Source: Natronorubrum tibetense GA33 | GTDB taxonomy: Archaea > Halobacteriota > Halobacteria > Halobacteriales > Natrialbaceae | Length of the DNA: 64,000 nucleotides | Assembly (NCBI RefSeq): GCF_000383975.1 | Contig: NZ_KB913017.1 | Span: forward strand, 937,133-1,001,132 | Reading direction: 5' to 3' | In this document: positions 1 to 7,885 of the stretch, piece after piece | How positions within the stretch are numbered: the first letter of the stretch is position 1 | Layout of the letters: every line of letters starts with the position of its first letter | The notes under the pieces: model-generated | What the model saw: only the letters and a program-made list of their open reading frames with translations | Database searches by the model: none | What the model was told of the DNA's origin: nothing | Program-made: the position numbers and the translations under genes

Positions 1-1162
1 GGAGCCCGTCGCCGACGAGTTTGAGCGAGACGACCGTCAGCGTGAGTGCGACCGCGGGGAACGTCGAGACCCACCAGATTTCGTGAGGCTCCATCACGAG
101 ACCGACGCCGGTCATCGCTGGGTCGAGTCCCTCCTGAATCGTCGACCCCCACGAGTAGAGCTCGAGGTGGTGAAAGCCGAGGAACGCGACGCCGGCTTCG
201 ACGAGGACCAGCAGTGCGAGGAGGTGGAAGATTGCCGGGACGAGCGTATTCGTAATGTTCGGGACGATGTGTCGTTTCGCGACATAAGACGGCGAGGCAC
301 CGAGACTTCGAGCGACGAGCACGTGGCCGTCTTCCCGTCGCTGGAGCGTCTCGCTTCTGACGAGTCGGGCGATACCGCCCCAGCTAAACAGCCCGAACAT
401 GACTAACAATAACAGCAGCGAAACGTTCCAGTACATGTACCCGATAAAAAAGACGACAACCGCAGGAATGCAGAGTTGCACGTCGACGTAGCTCATCAGC
501 AGATCGTCGACGCGTCCGCCACGGAACCCTGAAACGATCCCGACGGTCGCAGCGAGTGGGACGACGAACGCGGCCGTAAAGACCAGCACGTACAGCGTCG
601 TCTGTGCGCCTTCGATGATGAGGTGTCCCATCGGGTGCCCGCGATGGTTCGTTCCGAGCGGGTACGTCATCGTTCCGTCACAGTGGCGAGTGATTCCCTC
701 GCCGTCGGTCACCTCGCCGAGACACTCGGCGCTCCACGACGCCTCCGCGGTAAACCCGTACGGTGCGTGAAACCGGTGTTGAAACATGAGCTCCGGAGAG
801 CCGACGACGGCCGGGCCGACAACGGCGACGAGCGAGAGAATGCCGAGAAAGACGGCCCCAACAGCGTGGGCTGGCCGAGAGACAAGCCGATACAGCACAC
901 GTCGGGTCAGCTCGCGCCGTCGGACGGCGGGAACGACTACTACCGAAGTCAGCACGACGACGCCGAGTAAGATCACCCAGTCGATACGCCCGAAGTAAAC
1001 GCCGAGCGGAGCCATGTCGACCAGTTGGAAGAGGTAGAGACCTACGAGAAACACTACTCCTACGAAGAACACCGCTCTGGTCGGCGTAACGAACCGCCTC
1101 GAGTGACCGACTTCGTTCCAGTCGACCTGTTCGAAGCGGTGGGGTCCGGGAGACGCTCCCAT
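1..1162 (-). CDS. DppC-like ABC transporter permease (partial, C-terminus beyond window)
   Basis: Reading the minus strand from ATG 1162 gives an open frame of 387 codons that runs off the window start. The N-terminal part holds several hydrophobic segments (about residues 30-120), then a periplasmic-type loop with two Cys, then the BPD permease domain with the EAA-loop region (ARSLGAS followed by an AKRHIVPNI-like stretch) and the C-terminal KLVGDGL typical of DppC/OppC proteins. It would form the membrane channel of a peptide or nickel importer. The usual DppB partner is present but on the opposite strand (1433-2428). The substrate cannot be told from sequence. An N-terminal extension compared with bacterial DppC is common in haloarchaea. 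Confidence 0.85.
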   Translation of the reverse strand, partial: MGASPGPHRFEQVDWNEVGHSRRFVTPTRAVFFVGVVFLVGLYLFQLVDMAPLGVYFGRIDWVILLGVVVLTSVVVVPAVRRRELTRRVLYRLVSRPAHAVGAVFLGILSLVAVVGPAVVGSPELMFQHRFHAPYGFTAEASWSAECLGEVTDGEGITRHCDGTMTYPLGTNHRGHPMGHLIIEGAQTTLYVLVFTAAFVVPLAATVGIVSGFRGGRVDDLLMSYVDVQLCIPAVVVFFIGYMYWNVSLLLLLVMFGLFSWGGIARLVRSETLQRREDGHVLVARSLGASPSYVAKRHIVPNITNTLVPAIFHLLALLVLVEAGVAFLGFHHLELYSWGSTIQEGLDPAMTGVGLVMEPHEIWWVSTFPAVALTLTVVSLKLVGDGL

Positions 1163-1432
1163 AGGGGGACGACCAAAATATAGACTATCGTGTAATAAAT
1201 CTATCCATAGGAGGACGGTTTCGGCTCAATGTATAGAAGCGATACGTTTTTTATCTGATCGTTGGTACGGGTTGGCAATGCTCCCCACCCCCCGCTTCGG
1301 TACAGCACGTATCCGGGCCCGGACGGGGGCCGATCGTCGATTGCGATCGTGCACGACGCGGAACCTGCATGAACGGTCCCCCAAAACACCGACGTCACAG
1401 GTGGCCGATTCGACCGGGAAAACCGCCACAGT

Positions 1433-2428
1433 GTGGTGGTCGACGTGAACTTCGTTCGAATCATCGTCAAGCGGGTCTTCATGGGACTCGTCGCCGCGTG
1501 GGCCGTGTTGACCGCGGTCTTCGCGGCGTTCACCATGAGCCGAGACTGGGTCGAAGAGACGATCGAAGGGGCGATGCGATTCCGCGGGGCCGACGAACAG
1601 GAGGTCGAGAACTCGATCGACGAGTATCTGGCGACACACGGCTTCGATCGCCCGCTCTGGGAACAGTACCTCGACTGGATGGGGAACATGCTGACCCTCG
1701 AGTGGGGGGATTCGTTCTTTCTCGCCGCGGGCGAAGACGCGGAAGCGTCGTTTTACACGACCGGCGAACCGGTCTTTCCGATGGTCATGGATTCCGTCGT
1801 TCGAACGGCGATGTACGTTCTCCCCGCGGTCGTGATCGCGGTCGTGCTTGGGATTTGCATCGGTCTCTACGCAGCCATGAACCCCGACAGTCGCCTCGCC
1901 GAATCGGGACTGAATACGGCGTACCTCTGCTTTGCGCTGCCGAACTTCTGGATCGGCGGGATGTTGCTCTCGCTCGCCGCGGGCGGCGTGATCCCCGACT
2001 CGGCGGTGCTTTTCGATCACGTCCTTCCCATCGCACTGACCGCAACGACGCTGTTGGGCGGCTACGTGAGCTACTCGCGTGCACACTCGCTCGAGTACGC
2101 CGCTGCGGAGTTCGTGACGCTCGTCAAGGCGAAGGGGGCAGGCAGAGTGCGGATCGCGAGACACATCGTCCGGAACTCGGCGATTCCGCTGTTCTCGATG
2201 CTGTTTACCGAAGCGCTGGCGTTGCTCGTCCTCGCGGTGTTCGTGATCGAGTCGCTGTTTGGAATCGACGGCTTCGGGGCGCTCCTGTTCAACGCGGTCC
2301 ACGTACGGGACTTGCCGGTCGTTCTCGGCTGTACGCTGGTCATCATCGCGGTCGGCATCGTCGGAAACATCGTCCAAGATCTGGCCTACAACAGTCTCGA
2401 TCCGCGCGTCGATACCGGCCGTCGGTGA
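1433..2428 (+). CDS. DppB-like ABC transporter permease
   Basis: 331 residues with a first membrane helix right after the basic N-terminus (RIIVKRVF), an extracytoplasmic loop (residues about 35-120) and five further helices. The EAA-like loop (TLVKAKGAGRVRIARHIVRN) and the C-terminal YNSLDPRVD ending are hallmarks of DppB/OppB permeases. The start shown is GTG 1433; GTG 1445 in the same frame is equally possible. It is divergent from the DppC-like gene at 1162, with about 270 bases between them, so the pair is not in the usual dppBC tandem order. No ATPase or binding protein follows on this side. Confidence 0.85.
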   Translation: MVVDVNFVRIIVKRVFMGLVAAWAVLTAVFAAFTMSRDWVEETIEGAMRFRGADEQEVENSIDEYLATHGFDRPLWEQYLDWMGNMLTLEWGDSFFLAAGEDAEASFYTTGEPVFPMVMDSVVRTAMYVLPAVVIAVVLGICIGLYAAMNPDSRLAESGLNTAYLCFALPNFWIGGMLLSLAAGGVIPDSAVLFDHVLPIALTATTLLGGYVSYSRAHSLEYAAAEFVTLVKAKGAGRVRIARHIVRNSAIPLFSMLFTEALALLVLAVFVIESLFGIDGFGALLFNAVHVRDLPVVLGCTLVIIAVGIVGNIVQDLAYNSLDPRVDTGRR

Positions 2429-2671
2429 TCGGCTACCGACGTCTCGCCGCCAGGGCTCGATACCGTCGTCCTCGCCGCCGATCTCTTTCGGATCGAACTC
2501 GACAACGGCGCCTCGCAGTCGGCACACTCGAGCGCGAGCACTGCGTACGATCGACAGCACGAGTCGATCGACGAGTACCGCAAGTCGAGAGAACAGATCC
2601 TCTCGATTGGAAATCCATACAAACGACCGCGTCTCTCCTCGATACCGTCACACTACGGCGGTGGGAAATGA
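2429..2671 (+). pseudogene. Coding-like open stretch in frame after the DppB-like stop
   Basis: Directly after the TGA at 2426-2428 the same frame stays open for 80 codons up to TGA 2669-2671. Codons up to about 2615 have the strong G/C third-position bias of real genes here (for example a stretch reading LDTVVLAADLFRIELDN), then the bias is lost. It has no start codon of its own near the 5' end. It may be a decayed downstream gene or a lost C-terminal extension; I do not recognise a family. Confidence 0.3.
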
Positions 2672-3032
2672 GAGGTCGATTTGAACCACGCCGTCACCCT
2701 CGCTCCGCTCGGGTGCCGTCTGGTTCAAACTCCCACCGTGCTATGGATGGCGCTCACGAATTTGTTCGCGCGAAAACATAGCGGGAGGTCGATTTGAACC
2801 ACGCCGACTTCGGTCGCTTCGCTCCCTCGTCGTCTACTTCAAATCTACTCTAAACCATTTTCGACGCTCACGTCACTCATCACTCCGTTCTTCGTTATTG
2901 TTCGCGTCGAAAAGTAGCGGGAGGTAGATTTGAACCACGCCGTCACCCTCGCTACACTCGGGTGCCGTCTGGTCCAAACTCCCACCGTGCTATACTTGCT
3001 GCTCGCGAATTTGCTCGCAGCAAAAGTATAGC
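2661..3032. repeat. Array of tRNA 3'-end copies and palindromes beside initiator tRNA
   Basis: The last 20 bases of the neighbouring tRNA gene (seen on the plus strand as AGCGGGAGGT(A/C)GATTTGAAC) recur at 2780-2799 and 2916-2935, with a degenerate copy at about 2661-2685; the functional copy is at 3030-3049. Between them are degenerate inverted versions (2721-2744, about 2836-2850, 2970-2993), so each module is roughly palindromic. A 50-base block is repeated at 2689-2744 and 2938-2993. Hairpins such as 2989-2997 with 3024-3032 join modules. No protein gene is visible. The pattern fits repeated integration/excision at a tRNA 3' end or expansion of a tRNA-derived palindrome. Confidence 0.7.
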
Positions 3033-3103
3033 GGGAGGTAGATTTGAACTACCGGTCTGCGGGTTATGAGCCCGCCGGAATCTCCTGGCTATCCCATCCC
3101 GCT
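3029..3103 (-). tRNA. Initiator tRNA-Met (CAU)
   Basis: The minus strand folds as a complete tRNA: acceptor AGCGGGA paired with UCCCGCU, D-arm with GGGAUAGCCAGGAG, anticodon stem-loop GCGGGCUCAUAACCCGC, and T-arm GGUAGUUCAAAUCUACC. The anticodon is CAU. The GGG/CCC pairs next to the anticodon loop and the A1-U72 acceptor pair are the marks of an archaeal initiator rather than an elongator. Discriminator base is A (3029). CCA is not encoded. Confidence 0.95.
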
Positions 3104-3169
3104 ATCACATCATAACCGAGTCCACCAGATAAGGGTTGTGATTCGGACGCCGTATGCGGGTTTCTACCG

Positions 3170-3616
3170 TTAGTCCTGATGGACCTTCCACGTGTAGAGG
3201 CTCTCACAGGTGTAATTGACGAAGAATCCGATCGCGACTCCGATCAGGTTTGCCGCCAGATACCAGATGCCGAACCCGATGGTCAAAACTGCAAGCACCG
3301 ACAGCGTCACCAGGAAGCCGGCGAACCGAACCGCGTTCGAGCGAGCGAACCGCTTTCCGAGGGCTCGAGGCGTCATCGCGCCGTACTCCGAGAAGGTCCA
3401 CCGTTCGTTGACCGCGAAGATGACCACGATCGATAGCTCCCAAGAAATTATCTTCGCGCCCACGGGCCCGAGGCTGGTCAGTTCGACGAGCAAGACGAGG
3501 ACGAGGTTGTCGACGGCCGCGCCAACGATCCCGACACCGGCGAACTGGCTAAACCGTGCGGTCGAGCACAGCGCACGAAAGCGCGTCCGGATGGCCTCTG
3601 ATAGCGATCCACTCAT
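3170..3616 (-). CDS. GtrA-like membrane protein
   Basis: About 148 residues from the ATG at 3616 (MSGSLSEAIRTRF); an in-frame ATG at 3691 would add 25 polar residues that do not look like the family. Four membrane helices start after an FSQFAGVGIVGAAVDN segment, which is the classic opening of GtrA/DPMS-associated proteins, with N-E-R-W-T-F between helices 2 and 3 and a closing FFVNYTCESLYTWK. The family is thought to help move lipid-linked sugars across the membrane and often works with a GT2 glycosyltransferase. No such enzyme is adjacent here. Confidence 0.8.
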   Translation of the reverse strand: MSGSLSEAIRTRFRALCSTARFSQFAGVGIVGAAVDNLVLVLLVELTSLGPVGAKIISWELSIVVIFAVNERWTFSEYGAMTPRALGKRFARSNAVRFAGFLVTLSVLAVLTIGFGIWYLAANLIGVAIGFFVNYTCESLYTWKVHQD

Positions 3617-3902
3617 CGTACGCACCGTCGGTCGATCGCCCGTCGTCTCCAGCGAGCGTGCATGCGAGCGTATGTTCAGTGGCTCCGGCATCGGTATCGG
3701 TGTTATGATTCAGGCGTAAACTCCGGAACTCGCGGGCACGCGCGAAGAAAAAAGAATTAAGCATCGACTGGTAAATCTCGAGCGAGACGCAGCGAGACAC
3801 ACCGCAGCGAACGAGACAGCGAGTTCGACCCGGAAACGCTCCGATCGGGGTGAGACTCGAGACGATTCGAAAACCAGCCCGCTGAACAGCTTGCTCCTCG
3901 AG

Positions 3903-4169
3903 TCAGATCGCGAGGTCGGCTTTCGGACGAACGACATCGACATCCTCGGCGTCGACGCGGTCCACGTCGAGAAAGTGAGGCGTGTAGTTTCGTTTCTCGT
4001 AGTCTTCGTACTCGTCTTCGGTGCCGACCGTACACCACAGCTGGACCTGTTCTGGGCCGTGCCACTCTCCGTTTCGGTTGATCCCGAAACAGACCAGCTC
4101 CGACCCGTCGTAGTCGATGATGGCCCCCTTCCGGATCCCGGGATCGCCGTGGATGATGACCTGCTTCAT
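3903..4169 (-). CDS. Small conserved haloarchaeal protein (HAH_0734-type)
   Basis: 88 residues from ATG 4169 (MKQVIIHGDPGIRKGAIIDY). The frame is open further upstream to 4610, but that part is out of character (Cys/Arg rich) and overlaps the divergent ribosomal operon promoter. The protein is compact, beta-rich and acidic, with no membrane segment and no catalytic motif that I recognise. It resembles the haloarchaeal family named HAH_0734, of unknown function. It is divergent from rpl44e, which may matter, but no function should be inferred from that alone. Confidence 0.75.
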   Translation of the reverse strand: MKQVIIHGDPGIRKGAIIDYDGSELVCFGINRNGEWHGPEQVQLWCTVGTEDEYEDYEKRNYTPHFLDVDRVDAEDVDVVRPKADLAI

Positions 4170-4373
4170 ACGCCAGCCTACTCGTGACGGTGGATTAAGC
4201 CCTTCGGAGTATCCGTCCGGCGGTCGACCGCCCACACGAAAGTCAACCGTGTAGCCAAAGCATCGACCGCACTTCGATTCCTCGCGAACGAATACGCCAT
4301 CCGATCGGCCGACGGCGACGAACCAAACGGGTTTTAAACGGCGCTGTCTTAGCCCACGCCAAGTGAGATAACC

Positions 4374-4655
4374 ATGCAGATGCCACGCCGATTCAATACG
4401 TACTGCCCGCACTGCAACGCACACCACGAACACGAAGTCGAGAAGGCCCGTTCCGGTCGTTCCTCGGGGATGAAATGGGACGCTCGCCGTACCCGGCGAA
4501 ACTCCTCGTCGATCGGTAACTCCGGTCGCTTCTCGAAGGTGCCGGCCGGCGAAAAGCCCACCAAGAAGACCGACCTCAAGTACCGCTGCAGCGACTGCGG
4601 CAAGGCCCACCTCCGACAGGGATGGCGCGCCGGCCGACTCGAGTTCCAGGAGTGA
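4374..4655 (+). CDS. rpl44e: 50S ribosomal protein L44e
   Basis: 93 residues, very basic, with the two CxxC pairs of the L44e zinc site (CPHC near residue 12 and CSDC near residue 72) and a conserved basic middle. ATG 4374 follows a TATA-like TTTTAAAC at about 4331-4338. L44e binds near the E site of the large subunit. First gene of a tightly packed translation operon with rps27e, aIF2-alpha and nop10, an order typical of archaea. Confidence 0.97.
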   Translation: MQMPRRFNTYCPHCNAHHEHEVEKARSGRSSGMKWDARRTRRNSSSIGNSGRFSKVPAGEKPTKKTDLKYRCSDCGKAHLRQGWRAGRLEFQE

Positions 4656-4660
4656 TTACA

Positions 4661-4834
4661 ATGGCAGGAAATTTCTACAGCGTCCGATGCAGTGACTGCG
4701 AGAACGAACAGACCGTCTTCGGCAAAGCCTCGAGCGAGGTCGCCTGTGCCGTTTGTGGCACGACGCTCGCCCGACCGACGGGTGGCAAAGCCGAGATCGA
4801 CCACGAGATCTTAGAAACAGTCGAGTCACGATGA
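4661..4834 (+). CDS. rps27e: 30S ribosomal protein S27e
   Basis: 57 residues from ATG 4661, six bases after the rpl44e stop. It carries the four-Cys zinc ribbon (CSDC near residue 10 and CAVC near residue 29) of S27e. Earlier in-frame starts overlap rpl44e and are unlikely. The stop overlaps the aIF2-alpha start as ATGA (4831-4834), implying translational coupling. Confidence 0.96.
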   Translation: MAGNFYSVRCSDCENEQTVFGKASSEVACAVCGTTLARPTGGKAEIDHEILETVESR

Positions 4835-5631
4835 AGTACAGCGGCTGGCCCGATCCCGGCGAACTGGTCGTCGGCAAGATCGACGAGATCGAAGATTTCG
4901 GTGTCTTCGTCGATCTCGAGGAGTATCAGGACAAACGCGGCCTGATCCACATCTCCGAGGTCGCGAGCGGCTGGATCAAAAACGTCCGCGATCACGTCCG
5001 TGAAGGCCAGATCGTCGTCTGCAAGGTCCTCGAGATCGACGAGAGCTCCCAGCAGATCGACCTCTCGCTGAAAGACGTCAACGACCACCAGCGCTCGGAT
5101 AAGATCCAGGACTGGAAGAACGAGCAAAAGGCCGACAACTGGATGGGAATCGCCCTCGGCGAGGACGTCGACGACGAGAGCTACACCGCCGTCGCCAACG
5201 AACTGATCGCCATCCACGGAAGCCTCTACGACGGCTTCAAGCAGGCCGCGATCCACGGCGAAGAGGCCCTCGAGGACACCGATCTCTCCGACGACGAGAT
5301 CGACTCGCTCGTCGAGACGGCCCGCGAGAACGTCTCGGTGCCGTACGTCAACGTCACCGGCTACGTCGACTTGGAGAACGCCTCGCCAAGCGGCGTCGAC
5401 GGTATCCGCGATGCCCTCGAGGCCGCCGAAGGGAACGGAGAGGTGCCCGACGAAGTCGACCTCGAGGTCAGCTACGTCGGCGCTCCGGAGTACCGCATCA
5501 AGGTGAAAGCGCCCAACTACAAGACCGCCGAGTCCCAGCTCGAGGAGAGCGCTCGACGAGCGGTCGCCGCGATCGAATCCGAGGACGGCGAGGGCGAGTA
5601 CCACCGCGAGCGACGAACCGACGACGAGTAA
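4831..5631 (+). CDS. Translation initiation factor aIF2 subunit alpha
   Basis: 266 residues. An N-terminal S1/OB domain (residues about 8-85, with [20 protein letters not shown] and GLIHISEV) is followed by the helical middle domain and the alpha/beta C-terminal domain (residues about 175-255) that contacts the gamma subunit. It is part of the trimer that delivers initiator Met-tRNA to the small subunit; the initiator tRNA gene lies 1.7 kb away. The start overlaps the rps27e stop by four bases. Confidence 0.96.
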   Translation: MKYSGWPDPGELVVGKIDEIEDFGVFVDLEEYQDKRGLIHISEVASGWIKNVRDHVREGQIVVCKVLEIDESSQQIDLSLKDVNDHQRSDKIQDWKNEQKADNWMGIALGEDVDDESYTAVANELIAIHGSLYDGFKQAAIHGEEALEDTDLSDDEIDSLVETARENVSVPYVNVTGYVDLENASPSGVDGIRDALEAAEGNGEVPDEVDLEVSYVGAPEYRIKVKAPNYKTAESQLEESARRAVAAIESEDGEGEYHRERRTDDE

Positions 5632-5634
5632 CGC

Positions 5635-5814
5635 ATGAAGTCGGATATCCGGGTGTGTTCGGCGTGGCGCGACGCACACGACCGCCCGGTGTACACGCTT
5701 TCTGCGAGCTGTCCGGAGTGCGGTGCCGACGCGGAGAACAGCGCCCCTGCACCGTTCGATCCGAACGACCCACACGGCGAGTACCGACGGTCTCTTAAAC
5801 GTCGCAATCGCTGA
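5635..5814 (+). CDS. nop10: H/ACA ribonucleoprotein protein Nop10
   Basis: 59 residues from ATG 5635, three bases after the aIF2-alpha stop. It has the expected short zinc-ribbon-like N-terminus (CSAWRD...) and the CPECG motif followed by a proline-rich APAPFDPND and a basic C-terminal helix (YRRSLKRRNR), as in archaeal Nop10. It binds the pseudouridine synthase Cbf5 in guide RNA-directed modification of rRNA. The first zinc half has a single Cys, as in other archaeal homologues with a degenerate site. Confidence 0.93.
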   Translation: MKSDIRVCSAWRDAHDRPVYTLSASCPECGADAENSAPAPFDPNDPHGEYRRSLKRRNR

Positions 5815-5820
5815 TAGGGT

Positions 5821-6588
5821 ATGGACGAACTCGAGATCGACGCAGTCGCCGAGGTCGAGCTGGACGACCCCGTCCTCGTCGAGGGGCTGCCGGGTGTCGG
5901 TCACGTCGGAAGTCTTGCCGTCGAGCACCTGCTCGAGGAACTCGAGGGCGACAGTACGCTCGTACGCCGGATCTACTCCCACGAGTTCCCGCCGCAGGTA
6001 AGCGTCGAGGACGGCGTTTCGGAGCTCACCTGTGCGAAACTCCACGCCGTCACCGTTCCCGACGGTCGTGATCTCCTGTTGCTGACCGGCGACCATCAGG
6101 CCCAGACCAACGAGGGACACTACGTGCTAACCGACGCCTTCCTCGATATCGCAGAGGAGTTCGGCGCAGGCGAGGTGTACGCCCTTGGCGGCGTCCCGAC
6201 CGGCGAACTCATCGACGAGTACGCCGTCGTCGGCGCGGTCAGCGACGAGTCGATGCTCGAATCGCTCGAGGACGTCGGCGTCGAGTTCCGCGAGGACGAA
6301 CCCGCGGGCGGCATCGTCGGCGTCTCGGGGCTCATGCTCGGACTGGGCGAGCGCCGCGGCTTCGAGGCCGCCTGTTTGATGGGCGAGACCAGCGGCTATC
6401 TGGTCGATCCGAAAAGCGCTCGTGCGGTGCTCGAAGTGTTAGCGGAGCGACTCGGCTTCGACCTCGAGTACGAGTCCTTAGACGAGCGCGCCGACGAGAT
6501 GGAGGACGTCATCGGCAAGATCCAGGAGATGGAGCAACAACAGCAGATGGACGTCCCGACGGACGACGATCTGCGCTACATCGGCTAG
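5821..6588 (+). CDS. PAC2-family proteasome assembly chaperone-like protein
   Basis: 255 residues from ATG 5821, six bases after nop10. The opening DDPVLVEGLPGVGHVGSLAVEHLLEEL and later ALGGVPTGEL and GGIVGVSGLMLGLGERRGF blocks are typical of the archaeal PAC2 (COG2047) family. The C-terminal 30 residues are a Gln/Met-rich helix (EMEQQQQMDVP). Archaeal members are linked to proteasome assembly by homology to eukaryotic Pac2; the exact role is unproven. The last gene of the translation operon. Confidence 0.9.
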   Translation: MDELEIDAVAEVELDDPVLVEGLPGVGHVGSLAVEHLLEELEGDSTLVRRIYSHEFPPQVSVEDGVSELTCAKLHAVTVPDGRDLLLLTGDHQAQTNEGHYVLTDAFLDIAEEFGAGEVYALGGVPTGELIDEYAVVGAVSDESMLESLEDVGVEFREDEPAGGIVGVSGLMLGLGERRGFEAACLMGETSGYLVDPKSARAVLEVLAERLGFDLEYESLDERADEMEDVIGKIQEMEQQQQMDVPTDDDLRYIG

Positions 6589-6621
6589 GTCGACAGGTTA
6601 CGAACCGACTCTTTTCGGCAA

Positions 6622-6750
6622 TTACGATTGCGATCCTCGCGTCGTCTGTGGGCGAAACAGCGCGCAGTTCGGACACCAGACGGTGCCGTCGGTGCGGGCG
6701 ATCTTCTTTCCGTGACAGTCGGAACAGCGCTCCGCCGAATACTGAGTCAT
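6622..6750 (-). CDS. Very small zinc-finger protein
   Basis: 42 residues from ATG 6750 to TAA 6622. Two CxxC pairs (CSDC near residue 9, CPNC near residue 26) make a complete zinc ribbon (MTQYSAERCSDCHGKK...TVWCPNCALF). Small zinc-finger proteins of this kind are numerous in haloarchaea and often have no assigned function. It is convergent with the PAC2 gene. Confidence 0.7.
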   Translation of the reverse strand: MTQYSAERCSDCHGKKIARTDGTVWCPNCALFRPQTTRGSQS

Positions 6751-6890
6751 ACGATCTCGAGAATGAATTGCCCCGAGTGTTCATCTACCTTTCGGTGAAA
6801 TTAACGTTCGAATCGAGTGACACTCTTCGGTCGACGACGGTTCGACGCCGGGCAGAGTAGAGAGAAGCGATCGGGTACCGGCAGGGCCGA

Positions 6891-7718
6891 TCACGCGTCC
6901 CCGTCCGGCGCAAGCCCTTCGAACACGCGACAGGCGTTTTTCGAGAACGCTCGCCATAACTTGTCTTCGGAGACGTCGAGTGTGAGGATATCCATGACCG
7001 CGACGTCGGGATGGCAGGCTGGGGCCCCGCTGCCGAACAGCACTCGATCGGGATGCTCGAGCAGCGCCCGCTCGAGCAGATCCCGGTACCGGACGAAACT
7101 CGTCTCGAGGTAACAGTCGTCGTAGGCGTCGAGCAAATCCACCATCTCGTGCATGCGCGAGCGCTCGAGCGGGTGGCCGCCAAAATGGGCGACGACAACG
7201 GGGAACGAGCGCCCGAGCAGCGTCGCTGCGAGGGTCTCGGGCGGGGCGTCGACCCCGCCGCGGACGATGACGGGGAGATCGACGCTCTCGAGCGTGGCGA
7301 GGACGTCCTCGTCGGGGTAGCCATCGGCGGTGGTATCGATGACGAAACCATGAAAGCGGTCGTCGTACGCGTACTTCTCGACGTCTTCGGGAGTCGTATG
7401 GAACTCCTGACGGCTGCTAATTGCGTTTCGGAACCGTCCCGTTACGGAAGTGCCCGCCCGCTCGGTCCCGTTTATCCGGGCGACGGCGACGAACGGGCGG
7501 TCGACGCTGCGGCGGGCGACGCCGTTGTTCGCCGCGACGTAGCTCGTCTCCGCGCTGGCAGGCGGGAAGACGATCGATCTGGTGATTCCGGCCTGGTGCA
7601 TCTCCCGCTCGAGTCGATCGGGAGTGACTGGCTGTCCCCCGAACTCCGCCGCCATCCCGTCCGGCGCCAATCCTGCGTAGACGTCGACGATGCGAAATCC
7701 GTGTTCCAGTTCCAGCAT
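6891..7718 (-). CDS. Amidohydrolase-family (TIM-barrel) protein
   Basis: 275 residues from the ATG at 7718 (MLELEHGFRIVDVYAGL); an in-frame ATG at 7775 would add 19 unconvincing residues. The fold follows the amidohydrolase-2 pattern: VDV-type first strand, a PPAS loop, FHGFVID, VVVAHFGGHP (metal-ligand type His), and LFGSGAPACHPD near the end. The usual N-terminal HxH is VDVYAGL here, so one metal-binding position appears lost. Substrate unknown. It is upstream of, and divergent from, the thermosome gene. Confidence 0.8.
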   Translation of the reverse strand: MLELEHGFRIVDVYAGLAPDGMAAEFGGQPVTPDRLEREMHQAGITRSIVFPPASAETSYVAANNGVARRSVDRPFVAVARINGTERAGTSVTGRFRNAISSRQEFHTTPEDVEKYAYDDRFHGFVIDTTADGYPDEDVLATLESVDLPVIVRGGVDAPPETLAATLLGRSFPVVVAHFGGHPLERSRMHEMVDLLDAYDDCYLETSFVRYRDLLERALLEHPDRVLFGSGAPACHPDVAVMDILTLDVSEDKLWRAFSKNACRVFEGLAPDGDA

Positions 7719-7843
7719 TCCTTGCGCACTCTTTTCAGTCGAGACATATTTCCCTACCGGCCCCGTGACAGTCACAAGAGGCGGTATTCGGACGGCTGCC
7801 GGCAGTGCAATCGCCAGACGGAGTGGGGACGGGAGCGGAACAC

Positions 7844-7850
7844 TTATATA
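7844..7850 (+). promoter_or_regulatory. TATA box of the thermosome gene
   Basis: TTATATA at 7844-7850, preceded by a purine-rich BRE-like GCGGAAC, lies about 36 bases upstream of ATG 7886, the spacing expected for a short-leader archaeal transcript. Confidence 0.6.
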
Positions 7851-7885
7851 GAAGTGCTGACGACATAGTTAGTGAGGATTCAACT

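Noticed and set aside
1226-2560. 444-codon minus-strand open frame
   Set aside because: Lies antisense to the DppB-like gene, is rich in Arg/His/Asp without family features, and arises from the GC3 bias of the real gene.
2661-3032. Additional tRNA genes
   Set aside because: Only the T-arm and acceptor 3' half is present in each copy; no anticodon or D-arm can be formed.
4675-6120. 481-codon minus-strand open frame
   Set aside because: Antisense to rps27e, aIF2-alpha, nop10 and the PAC2 gene, which are all well supported.
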